From Chinchilla lanigera (Eukaryota; Chordata; Mammalia; Rodentia; Chinchillidae), in NCBI RefSeq assembly GCF_000276665.1, contig NW_004955423.1, positions 4,624,807-4,688,806 on the forward strand: 64,000 nt of DNA, given 5' to 3'. A program made the translations under genes and the position numbers. Under the pieces are notes generated by a model. It was not told the origin of the DNA and did not search any database. It saw only the letters and a program-made list of their open reading frames with translations. Of this stretch, positions 46,360 to 56,409 are shown in pieces (within the stretch, counting starts at the first letter, position 1; each line of letters opens with the position of its first letter).

Positions 46360-46980
46360 CCAGAAAAGAAATCTTGCCTTTGTGGCTAAATTGATAGCAC
46401 TGAGCATGTTTTTGTATTAGCAGTGAAAATAGACCTTACTGAAAGTTTTATCTTGTGGCTTCTTCAGATTTGTGGTTAAATAATATGTGGTCAAAATGTT
46501 TTCATCATCTACCTTTGTCATTATGAGTACTTCCTCTTTGCTGTCTTCTAGTTAACGCTGACCAAGAAGTACATTCCCAAGTAACTTTTTAAAGAGAAAA
46601 TTTATGAATTTTATGAAAGGGGATACATAACATAAAATCCATAATTAAATATTTTACAGACATGGTATAAACACAAGACAGTGGTTCCTTTGAGTGATTC
46701 ATAGTTGTTGTAGAACCTTAGCAACTGTAATTTTCATTAATTATTTATCTACATAGTTGTATTGCAGGATGGTGTCAGTCCAATCAATATAGATAAATTG
46801 AATGATTATAAAAGGTCAGAATGGCTGTAGAACAATTTTGTTGTCATACTTTACTGTGGTTGGAACTAGAATTCATGGGAAATGAAGATGGGAGAAAGGA
46901 GCTTATTCCAGCTTTGCCTAATAGATTCAGGTGTGCTGTTTGAATTGAACTAAGTATTCAACATCCACCAGAGTAAGACT
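46360..46980. other. Gene-free stretch, nothing recognised
   Basis: AT-rich, no exon, RNA gene or confident repeat. Confidence 0.4.
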
Positions 46981-46982
46981 GT

Positions 46983-47061
46983 AGAGCTGGCGAGGTACCT
47001 TAATGGTAGTGTTTGTGTAGCATATGTGAGGCTCTGGGTTCAGTCTCCAGTACTGGAAAAT
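46983..47061 (+). mobile_element. ID SINE, sense, old
   Basis: AGAGCTGGCGAGGTACCTTA head, B-box region GGTTCAGTCTCCAGTACTGG. Diverged, short tail. Confidence 0.8.
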
Positions 47062-47749
47062 AGAAGGGACTATTTTAGTACTATTCTTAATAAATGAAAA
47101 GATGTCTACTTATTGAGTAGAAGAAGCACTGTCACTGATTACTGTTTTTTTCCTAATGTAATGCTGTACTGCGAGAGAGAAAAATTAGATATAGTTAGTG
47201 ATGATGTTAGTAATTCTTCCCATAGCACTGCATGGCCATAGATTTCAAAAACCTTGGAAAAAGAATGTTCTGTGCCTACACTGCCCTCTTGTGGCTAGAG
47301 TGTAAGCTTTTTATAGAATTCCCATTTCCATTTCATCAGAAATAAAGCTCTCACTTTTACAACCAGCTTGTTAGAAGTGGGAACACAGTTCTTATGAATT
47401 TATCTGCTTAATGTGTTCAGTAATAGTAGGATTCAAGCTATCCTTGTACACACCAACAGGTTGGATATTGTTAATGTCCGTCAAAGAATTTAAGGCATGT
47501 TCTCTTTTTTCTCAAGGCTTGCTAATTACAAGCAGAAATTTAAGAAATCCTTATATACATATATTGATAAAACTATAGCCTGGTAAAAGATAATAGCATT
47601 AATAAAACCTCAATAATTTTAATGAGTTGTGTAACTATCATGAGGTTGGAGTGTAGTAACAAAGACATCAGAAGTCAACAATATCACCAGAAAAGCAAAG
47701 TTATGTGATGGTGATGATTTGTAATGATAATAAAAGGGACTTCTTAAAC

Positions 47750-48100
47750 ATCATGCAGCCACAAGCTGCAGCCATAAGAAAATGCCCCCGACAAGCCAGT
47801 ATAATTCGGTTGCCCAGGTGATAGTTCCTGTTCCAGTTCTAGTTGCTTCTGTCTCTTAGAATTGGCTGGTCACTGTGATGCCTAGCTGGTTATTATGATG
47901 CCTGTAGTAAGAATAATCACCAATTGACAAGCCATTCTGCTTCTGTTCTTCCTGCTTGCTTATCCCATAGAAGCCCTGGGCCACCAGAGATCAGGGCCTG
48001 AAATTTCAAGGAACAATTGATTCCTAGTCAGTGTCCATCTGACTTTAAATAAATCTGCCTCCAAATCCTGGTGTCGTTTCGATGTTTCTGCTTGCTACAG
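47750..48100 (+). mobile_element. Probable ERV LTR 3' part, sense
   Basis: GAAATTTCAAGGAACAATTG, then ACTTTAAATAAATCTGCCTC with AATAAA near 48047, a GT-rich stretch (GGTGTCGTTTCGATG), ending CTTGCTACA at 48100. The polyadenylation signal plus CA end fits a gamma-like ERV LTR. The 5' end is uncertain. Confidence 0.5.
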
Positions 48101-48278
48101 CAGTCAAAGTTAAAAGTCTATGATGTGCTTATTTGCTATTTGGTTTCTAAGATTATCACAGCAGATGCTACAAGTCAGCATACAACTTTTGCCACTTAAA
48201 AATCATTTGTGCCAACTCATACTTTTGATGGTAGAATTATAACAAACAAAAGTAAAGGAATACTTTTTATGTATTTCT

Positions 48279-48367
48279 ATTTTTTTTTTTTCTGGTACTG
48301 GGAATCGAACTCATGACCTTGTGCTCGCCAGGCAGGTGCTGTGCCGCTGAGCTAAACCCCCAGCCCC
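48279..48367 (-). mobile_element. ID SINE, antisense, young-looking
   Basis: Complement of the window's consensus ID ending at head complement CTAAACCCCCAGCCCC. Short direct repeats TATTTCT (48272-48278 and 48369-48375). Its head is included in a local tandem duplication (48362-48415). Confidence 0.9.
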
Positions 48368-48415
48368 ATATTTCTTTTTCTTAAATTAAGCCCCATATTT
48401 CTATTTCTTAAATTA
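48362..48415. repeat. 27-bp tandem duplication across an ID border
   Basis: Two adjacent copies of AGCCCCATATTTCTTTTTCT plus TAAATTA (48362-48388 and 48389-48415) with one T/A difference. The unit starts within the ID head and ends in flanking DNA. Confidence 0.95.
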
Positions 48416-48564
48416 AGAAGTTAGAATTAAGCATGAAATGTGTGGTAACTGAAGTCTGATGAGATTATTAACATGTGAGGAGCAAGGCCAAACATGCAAA
48501 GGTGAAAGGTTTAGAATGATTATAAAATTACTGCAATCTTAATAAAAACCACAAATGATTTGTG

Positions 48565-49470
48565 TATATATGTTAATTTTGAAACTTGAATGAGCATACA
48601 AAAGGCCAAGAATAGCCAAAGGACTTTGGAAGAACTGGGAGAGTTTACTTTATCAGATGTCAAAAATTACCCATTATAAAGCTAAAGTGACACAGATGAT
48701 GTACTAAGATATTACTGGAACAAGGAGAAACAGATCAGTTGACTAAATCAGGAGGCATACAAAGCAAACCCAGATTCATAGACAATTGCTATGTTAAAAA
48801 TGTAGCACTGCAGGACACAAGGGAAAGGCTGGCACTGGGTTGAGTAAATATTGATGTAAAAAAAAAAATTGCTGCTGCTTCACACTATAAACAGAAACTG
48901 ATTCCAGATTACAGGCTTAATTTAGAGAGGTACAAAGAGTAAACCTTCCAAGAATATCATGGGAAAATAAGGTGTCAGAGTTGGACACAATATCTTAAAT
49001 ACAATAGAAAAGCAAAAGTATAAAGGAAAATATTAATATATGGAACTAAATTGGGATTAGGAGCTGAAGTTCGTAAAACTCTCCATTAGTATAACAAAAG
49101 AGGTAGAAGATATTTTTGAACCAAATAACTGGAAGAGGACACACAAATATGTGCAGAACACCATAAACTGATATAAAAATGAACAACTCAAACTGGTTTT
49201 CTTAAAGAGACTCTTCACAAAAGAAAATACCTAAATGGCCAATAGACATTTTAAAAATTCAGTTTCATCAGTCATCATGGAAATGTAACGTGGTCATGAG
49301 AATATCTAAGATTAAAAAGACTGACAATCTCAAGTGTATACAAGGATATGAGGATATGGCATTTGGGAACTTTCATACACTCTACCTTCAGGTAGAATGT
49401 AATTAAAATAATCACTTAAAAAATTACCTACTAAAATAATCATGTATCCCCTGTGAACCTATATAGCAGG
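48565..49470 (+). mobile_element. Old L1 ORF2 3' fragment, sense
   Basis: Sense ORF2 landmarks: GCCAAGAATAGCCAAAGGAC, then AAATTACCCATTATAAAGCT, then CTGATTCCAGATTACAGGCT, then AATGGCCAATAGACATTTT. Frames broken. Confidence 0.7.
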
Positions 49471-50029
49471 CCTGGTTATATTTTATTTGCAGGTCCAATG
49501 CCAAACAAAAATACAGCACCCAAACAAAAAGCAAGAAAAAATATGAGTAAAGGTACTAAAACAAAGTTTTTTTTCTTTGGCAGTCTTTCTGATAACTTAT
49601 TATAACACTACCTATTTTGTAATATTGAGCATGTGTATATCACTTTGCTAAAGTCAGTTAATTTAACTTATAGTTGTTTTTGTTAATTTGGGTATATTCT
49701 TATGTCATTTGCAAATATTGACAAATTTCTGTATTTTTCCTCTTTTGATTTTATGTTACTGGCTAGGATCACCGCAGTGTGAATTAGAAGTGGTTATGTT
49801 AGGTATTCTTTCATTCCTATTTTTGAAGGATCCGCTATTGGCATTAAATCATCAGGTGTGATGTTTTCTGTAGTCATTTTGGATGTCCCTTTGGAAATTA
49901 AGGGGAATCTTTCTCTGTTTAGTTTGCTGTATTATGTTAAATTATTAATAAATACTGAAATTTCTGCATTTAGTAAGATGATGACATGGTTTCCCTTGTA
50001 GTCAGTCAGTTTAAAAAATTATAATGATT

Positions 50030-50142
50030 GGGGGCTGGGAATTTAGCTCAGCGGCAAAGTGTCTGCCTGGCAAGCGCAAGGTCATGAGTTCAATTCCTGG
50101 TACCGGAAGAAAAACAAACAAACAAAAAAAGACCAAAAAAAA
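50030..50142 (+). mobile_element. ID SINE, sense, young-looking
   Basis: GGGGGCTGGGAATTTAGCTC head, GAGTTCAATTCC B box, long interrupted A tail. Perfect 17-bp direct repeats AAAAAATTATAATGATT flank it (50013-50029, 50143-50159). Confidence 0.95.
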
Positions 50143-51170
50143 AAAAAATTATAATGATTTTTAAAATGCTAATCAAATTTCATTTTTTGAATAACATCAT
50201 ATTGGTTGTGATAATTGTCCTTTTATATATTTTGTATTAATTTTGATCTTATTTTGTTTGAGATATTTTCACCAAAGTTCATCATGAAGAAAAATCTACA
50301 TTTTTTCCTTTCCTATGGTGTTCTGGGCAGAGTTTGCTTTTTTTATAACTCTTTGTGACTGGAGATTTCTTTGTGGAAAGTGTTTTAATTATAAACTCCA
50401 TTCCTTTAATGATTACAGAACTATTTAAATTTTTTATTTCAGCTGCATCAGATCTACAAAGTTATACTTTTTTAAAGGATAAAATTGATTTCATGTAAAT
50501 TTTCAAATTTATATGAATAGTGTTTATCATAATATTGTTTTGATATTTTAATGTAGTTGTGATTCATAGTGATGTCATCTCTTACATTCCCAGTATTATA
50601 TTGTACCTTTTATTTCAGTTCTTTCTCAATCAATCTTGCTAAAATTGTAAGATCAATCTCACCATGATCATCAGTTTTATATTCTTTAAATAATGTTTTA
50701 GACAGTGTTGTTCTTCTTTACTGCAGTGCTTTTAAAAATTTTTATTATGTCTTTCTATCTTTTTTCCTGTAATTTCTTTGGGTTTTTTTGGTATTATTTT
50801 TCTAACTTTCTTAATTAAAGATTTAAAAAAAAATTTCATTTTCCCCTGACATGTTGAAAAGTTTGGCTTTACCTGCATATCAACACTCTGGTATTTTTAT
50901 TATAATTTTGATCAAAATTTATAATTTTATTGCAAATTTCTTCTTGACTCATGAGTCATTTATACTGTATATAGTACTTCTTAACTTCCAAATAGGTGAG
51001 GATTTTTACCTTTGCACTATTGATTTCCAGTTTAATTCCACTGTAGTGAGAAATATGTTCTGTGTGACTGCAGCTTTTGAAATTTGTAACTTGCTCTATG
51101 GCCTGATAAATGATCAAATGAAGCATAAGTACAGGGTTTAGTGTTCTAATGAGGTCATTCTTGTTGCATG

Positions 51171-51524
51171 TGTTAGTCAGTTTTCCACCACTATGATAAA
51201 TACCTGAAATAGTCGACTTATAAAGAGGAAAGGTTTATTTTGGCATGTAGTAGAGGTTTTAGTAAGATTGACTAGCCCTCTTGCTTTGGGTCTATAGTGG
51301 CTCGTCATGGCAGGGGCACATAAAAGAGCAAAACCATCCACCTTGTGGTGAGGAAGCAAAAGAGAGGAAGTAGAAACATCCAGGGTCCCACTATTGCCCT
51401 TCAATTGTGCACCTTCAGTAGATCGAAGACCTTCCACTCCTCCACCACTTTCCAACAGCACCACACTGTGGACCAAGACTATACCACATGGTCCTTTGGA
51501 GGACACTTAAGACCCAAAATATAG
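51171..51524 (-). mobile_element. MaLR-type solo LTR, antisense
   Basis: TGTTAGTCAGTTTTCCACCA start, GAAAGGTTTATTTTGGCATG, and a right end near GACCCAAAATATAG. The 109-codon minus-strand ORF at 51177-51506 lies wholly in it. It splits the surrounding L1. Confidence 0.8.
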
Positions 51525-51969
51525 TGTACATTGTTCAAAACTCTTCTATATTTACTAATTTTTGCCTGATTATTGTAGTTAATGAAAGGTACATGCTAAC
51601 ATTTTCCTCTGTGCCTATGGGTTTGTGTATTTCTCCATGAAGTATAGCACTTTGTCATCTGTATCTTCTGAGGCTGTATTGTTACTATTAAGTGTATACA
51701 GACTTAGAATTATGAAATTTCTTGTTGCATCAAAGTTTTTATTAATTGGCCCTTTTTATTAAATGGTCCTTTCTCCCTTAAAGGCTACTTTCTGATATAA
51801 ATATAATTATACTGGTCTTTTTTTTTTTAATATATATATACTGGTCTTATTTTGGTGAGTTTTTGTATATCATTTTCTTACATTTTAATTTTTTTTATAT
51901 TTTAGAATATATCTCTTACAAGCAGATGTAGTTGTGTTTTTTTATCTGATTATCTATTTGAGAACATTT

Positions 51970-52053
51970 GACTGTTTTTTGGAAACAAGAATCACACCTA
52001 GGACTTCATGCTTGCCAGGCAGGCCCTGCATCACTGAGCTATGTCCCTGGCCC
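51970..52053 (-). mobile_element. ID SINE, antisense
   Basis: Short T run, CATGCTTGCCAGGCAGGCCC, head complement GAGCTATGTCCCTGGCCC. Direct repeats near CATTTGACT (left) and CCTTTGACT (right). Confidence 0.85.
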
Positions 52054-52139
52054 AACCTTTGACTTTTATTTGCATTTAATGTGTTATTTAGTTTTGATCA
52101 TCAGTTACTATGTAATTTAAAATCAGATATACTATTTTT

Positions 52140-52440
52140 AATTTTGTGTCAAATTGTGAGAAAATACACATAAAATTTATAATCTTAACCATAATAAGTA
52201 GTATTGTGTGAAATTTTCATCTACTCAAGTATTACTTTTGCCCATTCTTTCATTTCTACTGAAATGCCAATTACATGGTTACTAAGCCTTTTCAGCTGTA
52301 TACCCACTGTCTCTCATATTACTTACTGTATTTTTATCCTTCTATATCTTCATGATGTATTATGGCTTTTTTTCCCCTACAATCTATTGCCCCATTCACA
52401 TGTTTCCTTGTCAAATATATATGAGACTGTGGTGGATTAA
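52140..52440 (-). mobile_element. Possible L1ME-type 3' UTR fragment, antisense
   Basis: GAGAAAATACACATAAAATT resembles the antisense L1ME 3' UTR. Weak. Confidence 0.35.
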
Positions 52441-52673
52441 CTAATGGTCAATTTGTAACACCCAGCTGAACTGAATCAGCATGGTGTTGGGTGTGGTTGA
52501 CCCACGTGAACCTTTGGGCCTTCCCAGGGCAGATCCTTGATACAGATTTGCATGAGACATTGTCATGGGCTCTAGGCCTCTCTAGCTGGACTTGTGGAGG
52601 ATATTCATATGGCTCTAGGTCTTCAGCTGGACTCATGCAGGACATTACTGTGGGATCTAGGCTCTCAGCTGGA

Positions 52674-53725
52674 TTCTTTTTTTTAATTGAAAAAAGGTAA
52701 AACAGAATTTCATACTAAAATAATAGGAGAATAACAATAGTTAATACATTGCATATGGTCATCTTCAAAGTAGTTACTCAAAGTACAAAATGTGGGCATA
52801 AAAATTCTCCAATCGATATCAGCACAAACTTTCCTTTTCTATGAACTAAGTAACAATAATATTATAACTACCTTGCAATTTTCTCCCTTTTTTTTTTTTT
52901 TTTTATGCTGGGAATTGAACTCAGGGTCTTATGCTTGCCAGGCAGGCGCTTATGCCACTGAGCTATATCCCCAGCCCTCCCTATTTCTTTCCTTACTTTC
53001 CCCTTTCTCCCCTCCTAGTTCCTTTTTTTCCTTTTAAACAGTTACTTCCCATTTCATAATATCTATTGCACATTCTAGACCTTATTTATTCTTTCAGTTT
53101 CTCATACCAGGGAGACAATATGATGTTTACACATGTGAGTTTGATTTATTTCACCTTATGACATGGTCTCTATTTGCATCCATTTACCTATAAAATTCTC
53201 AAGTTTATCCTTTATAGCTGAGTAGTATTCCATTGTGTAAAAATACCACACCTTTTTATCAATTCCTCAGTTGATGAGCATTTGGGTTGTTTCCAAGATT
53301 TAACTATTACAAATCGTGCTGCTATAAACATGGGTGCACATTTATTGCTGTGGTATAATATTTTAATTCTTCTGGGAAAATACCCAGAAAGGGAATAACG
53401 GGTCAAATGGGACCTATAACCCTAGGTTTTTGAGAAATCTTCATACTGATTTCCACAGTGGTTTCACCAGTCTGCAGTCCCATCACCACTGGAGAAGAGT
53501 TCCTTTTTCCCCACATCCCTGCCAGCATTTGTTATGGTTGATTTCTTAATGGTAGCCATTGTTTCTAGAGTGAGATGGAATCTCAGTGTTGTTTTAATTA
53601 CCAATGATGTTGAACACTTTTTCATATATTTATTTTCCATTTGTATTTCTTCATCTGAGAAGTGTGTATTCATCTTAGATGCCATTTTTGGATTGGGTCT
53701 TTGAACTAGCTAGATTCTTTGAGTC
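52674..53725 (-). mobile_element. L1 LINE 3' end, antisense, with an ID inside
   Basis: 3' UTR (52674-53090) followed on the plus strand by antisense ORF2 end: TCCATTGTGTAAAAATACC, GTTGATGAGCATTTGGGTTG, CTATAAACATGGGTGCACAT, GGGAAAATACCCAGAAAGGG. The minus-strand translation near 53400-53220 resembles the L1 ORF2 C-terminus (CAPMFIAA, KQPKCSSTEE). Same subfamily as 62430-63795. Confidence 0.85.
52888..52977 (-). mobile_element. ID SINE, antisense
   Basis: T run of 18, GGGAATTGAACTCAGGGTCT, head complement GCTATATCCCCAGCCC. Inserted in the L1 3' UTR. Confidence 0.9.
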
Positions 53726-53829
53726 TCTAGTGTGTGTACAGATCTCCCACACTCTTTTGCATGAACTCTTTCAGTATCATAAAATAATCTTATAAATTAT
53801 GTGTCATGTTAAATCTATTAATTATAAAC

Positions 53830-54240
53830 CCTGACTACAACAGAGACCATAATATTAAATGAAATAAATCAGGCACACAAGCTTAAATATCACATAGTTT
53901 CTCTTATGTGAGAAACCCAAAATATAACTAAAGAGCAAAATAAAAGACAGATAATAAGAAGTAAGGAGATCTTTTGAGATGGGAAAGGGAGCAACAGACT
54001 GAGGGAGCGGGAAGGAGAGCAGGAAAGGAGGATAAAAGAAGAATTGAAGAAAAGAAATGGAAATAGAGCTTTTTCAAGTAGGAAAGGAACCAAGAGTTGC
54101 AAGAAGCAGGGAGGGATGGGAAGAGAAGGGAAAAAAAAGAATGAAAATATGTTATGCACATGTACCAAGTCCCCACAACAAATGTAGTCAGTATGTACTG
54201 CAAACATGTACTAATAAAAATAAATAAATGTTTTAAAAAG
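53830..54240 (+). mobile_element. L1 LINE 3' UTR, sense, with polypurine tract
   Basis: End of ORF2 (AATGAAATAAATCAGGCACA, then ACACAAGCTTAAATATCACA), a purine-rich tract from about 53960 to 54150, and an A-rich end with overlapping AATAAA motifs near 54211-54228. The same ORF2 end is seen at 12.45 kb. Confidence 0.8.
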
Positions 54241-54339
54241 CAAACATAATAGAGGGTATGCTAATCTGCTTTCAACCTATTAAGATCTTAATTCCAGTAG
54301 TTGTACTTTCTTTATACAGTCCAGAATTTTCATGTCATT

Positions 54340-54700
54340 TTTTCCTTACAATGAATTTTATTGTGGTAAATTATACATATGCTTTAACATTTTAACCATT
54401 TTGAGTTACAGTTTGTGGCACTAGGTACATTTACACTGTTGTGTACCACCACTAAAATCCATTTCCAGAAACTGTTCATCTTCCCAAACAGAAACTTTGT
54501 ACCCATTAAAACATGACCTCTTCTTTTGAGCCCTTAACAGCTGCCATTCCAAATTCTTTCTCTGTGAACTTGAATATTCTAGGTATGTCACATAAGTAGA
54601 ATAAGAAAATATTTGACCTTTTTTCCCCATCTTATTTTATTTAGCATAACTTCTCCAAGGTTATATTTTTATTTAGCTTAAAATCTCTTATCCATGATAT
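54340..54700 (-). mobile_element. L1ME-type 3' UTR, antisense
   Basis: TTAACATTTTAACCATTTTG, then CTTCCCAAACAGAAACTTTG, then TATTCTAGGTATGTCACATA, then ATTTAGCATAACTTCTCC follows the antisense order of an old L1 3' UTR. Confidence 0.65.
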
Positions 54701-54774
54701 ATCAAGTACAGAATTTCCTGCCTCTTTACATATTTGAACAATTAGAGTAAGGCCTACCTCAAGAATTTATTTTT

Positions 54775-54968
54775 GTTTGTTTGAATTTTGGTACTAGGGA
54801 TTGATCCCAGGGCCTTCACACTGAGCTATATTCCAGGTTTTAAAAATTTTTTTTTTGTTTTAAGACAGGATCTTGCTAAGTCACTAAGTTGCACAGGAGT
54901 TCAAATTTGTGATCCTGCCTCAGCTCCCAGAGTGCTGGGATTACAGGTGTGTGCCACCATGCCTGATC
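54775..54968 (-). mobile_element. B1-dID dimeric SINE, antisense
   Basis: Minus strand: B1 half (head near 54968, TGGGATTACAGGTGTGTGCC complement) then T-rich linker complement (54848-54860) and a shortened ID half (GGGATTGATCCCAGGGCC). Confidence 0.85.
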
Positions 54969-55012
54969 TGCTAAGGAGTTATTAGGCTTAATATGCATTG
55001 TTAAGATTGTAA

Positions 55013-55362
55013 TATCCTATAGTTTGGATCTAAAATGTTTCCTAAAGTCTTGTGTATTACAGGCTAAGTCCTTAACTTTGCACAATTAGGAGGTGATGGA
55101 AACTTAAAAGTGAAGCCTAACAGGAGGTCTTGTGGTCATTGGATGGGACCCTGGCCCTTCCACTTCCTTTGTTTTATTTCCTTATTATGATGTGAACGGC
55201 ATTTCTTTGCCACATGCTCTCACCATGATGTTCTGCCTCACCACAAGGGCTACTGCACATGAACTAAAACCTCTAAAACTGTGAGCCAGAATGAACCTTC
55301 CCTTTTCAAAAGTTGATTATCTGAGGTACGTTATTACAGTAACAGAAAGCTTACTAATAAAA
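55013..55362 (+). mobile_element. MaLR-type LTR, sense
   Basis: CTATAGTTTGGATCTAAAAT start, CACCATGATGTTCTGCCTCA, TGAACTAAAACCTCTAAAAC, ATGAACCTTCCCTTTTCAAA, end near GCTTACTAATAA. Clear MST-group order. Confidence 0.85.
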
Positions 55363-56039
55363 GCACAATATACACATATGAGATATACATTTAAATTTTA
55401 AACATCTGTCAGAGGGAGAATGTGTATGCCTCAAAAGGCATAAAGTATCTTAAGAAGAATGCACAAGAAACGTTTGGTGGAGGAAATAGGTGGTAGGGAA
55501 ACAGGATAGAAATGTGAATTTTTCCTTGGGGAGATCTTTTCCAGGACATCCTTGTTGTGGAATCCTTCTGTGCTGACCTTGTGACACTGTCAGGGATACA
55601 TATAACTTAGGAAGAGAAGAAGGAACCTCAACCACCTAATCACCCATTCTTCCTGGTAATAAATGAGGTGGAACATGTGAAAGGCAGATAATTTTAATTT
55701 CCATATTTTTATGGAGAGTTTTCTAAGTTAACTTTCTGCCTACTTTGGATATTTAGTATAATTTAGGAACCGTTGTAGGCTTTGGTCTTGTCTCTATTAT
55801 TTCTGTTTCAAATTCTACCAGATGACCTTGGGCGGGAAGTTGAGCTATGAAATGCAATAGAGGGAATCACTGCTTGCTTCAGGAGTTCTCTTTTAACTTT
55901 AGTAGAGAAGAGTGACACTAATGCTTTAGCGAAGGACAAAAGTTGGTTCTGGAGCTTGTTTACCCACTTGTTTTTCTAGGTTAACAGGAATTTAAAAATT
56001 GATTCTTACTCTGTCTCCAGGTACTGTAAGGTGATTTCT

Positions 56040-56400
56040 CATTTTTGTTTGAATTTTCTTACTTTCCCTTTCAAATTTGATAGACGTCTGGAATCCCAAA
56101 AATAGTACTGGCCAGGACACACACTTCTTTGTTCTTCTTCAGACCTCGAGATAAACTTCGTACTCCCTTTTGTGCATGTGCCAACTAACTCCCAATCCTC
56201 TTGTGATGTGACACATAGCCTGCCCATATTAACTCTACCTTTAGTCCAATCTAATAAAAATCCATTCTCCAGTCCCTCCTCTGAGGGTCCTTGCAATCTC
56301 CTGCAACCCTCCCATGCTAGCAATAAAGGATTGTTTTATCTATATCTGTGTTTTGTTCTATCTGGTGCTGAACCAAGCAAAACTCTTCAACTTCAGTTGG
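56040..56400 (+). mobile_element. Possible ERV LTR fragment, sense
   Basis: CTAGCAATAAAGGATTG near 56318 with a following T/GT-rich stretch looks like a retroviral polyadenylation region. Ends not fixed. Confidence 0.35.
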
Positions 56401-56409
56401 TGATGTTTT

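Larger units (their letters stand above)
49590..52120 (-). mobile_element. Old L1 ORF2, antisense, interrupted
   Basis: Antisense reverse-transcriptase and endonuclease-side sequence: TATGTCATTTGCAAATATTG near 49703, TCTTTCTCTGTTTAG near 49908, TTAATTCCACTGTAGTGAGA near 51032, TACTTTCTGATATAAATATA near 51786, TATCTCTTACAAGCAGATGT near 51909. Interrupted by an ID (50030-50142), an LTR (51171-51524) and another ID (51970-52053). Heavily decayed. Confidence 0.75.

Noticed and set aside
51177..51506. A 109-codon minus-strand ORF
   Set aside because: It coincides with a solo MaLR LTR.
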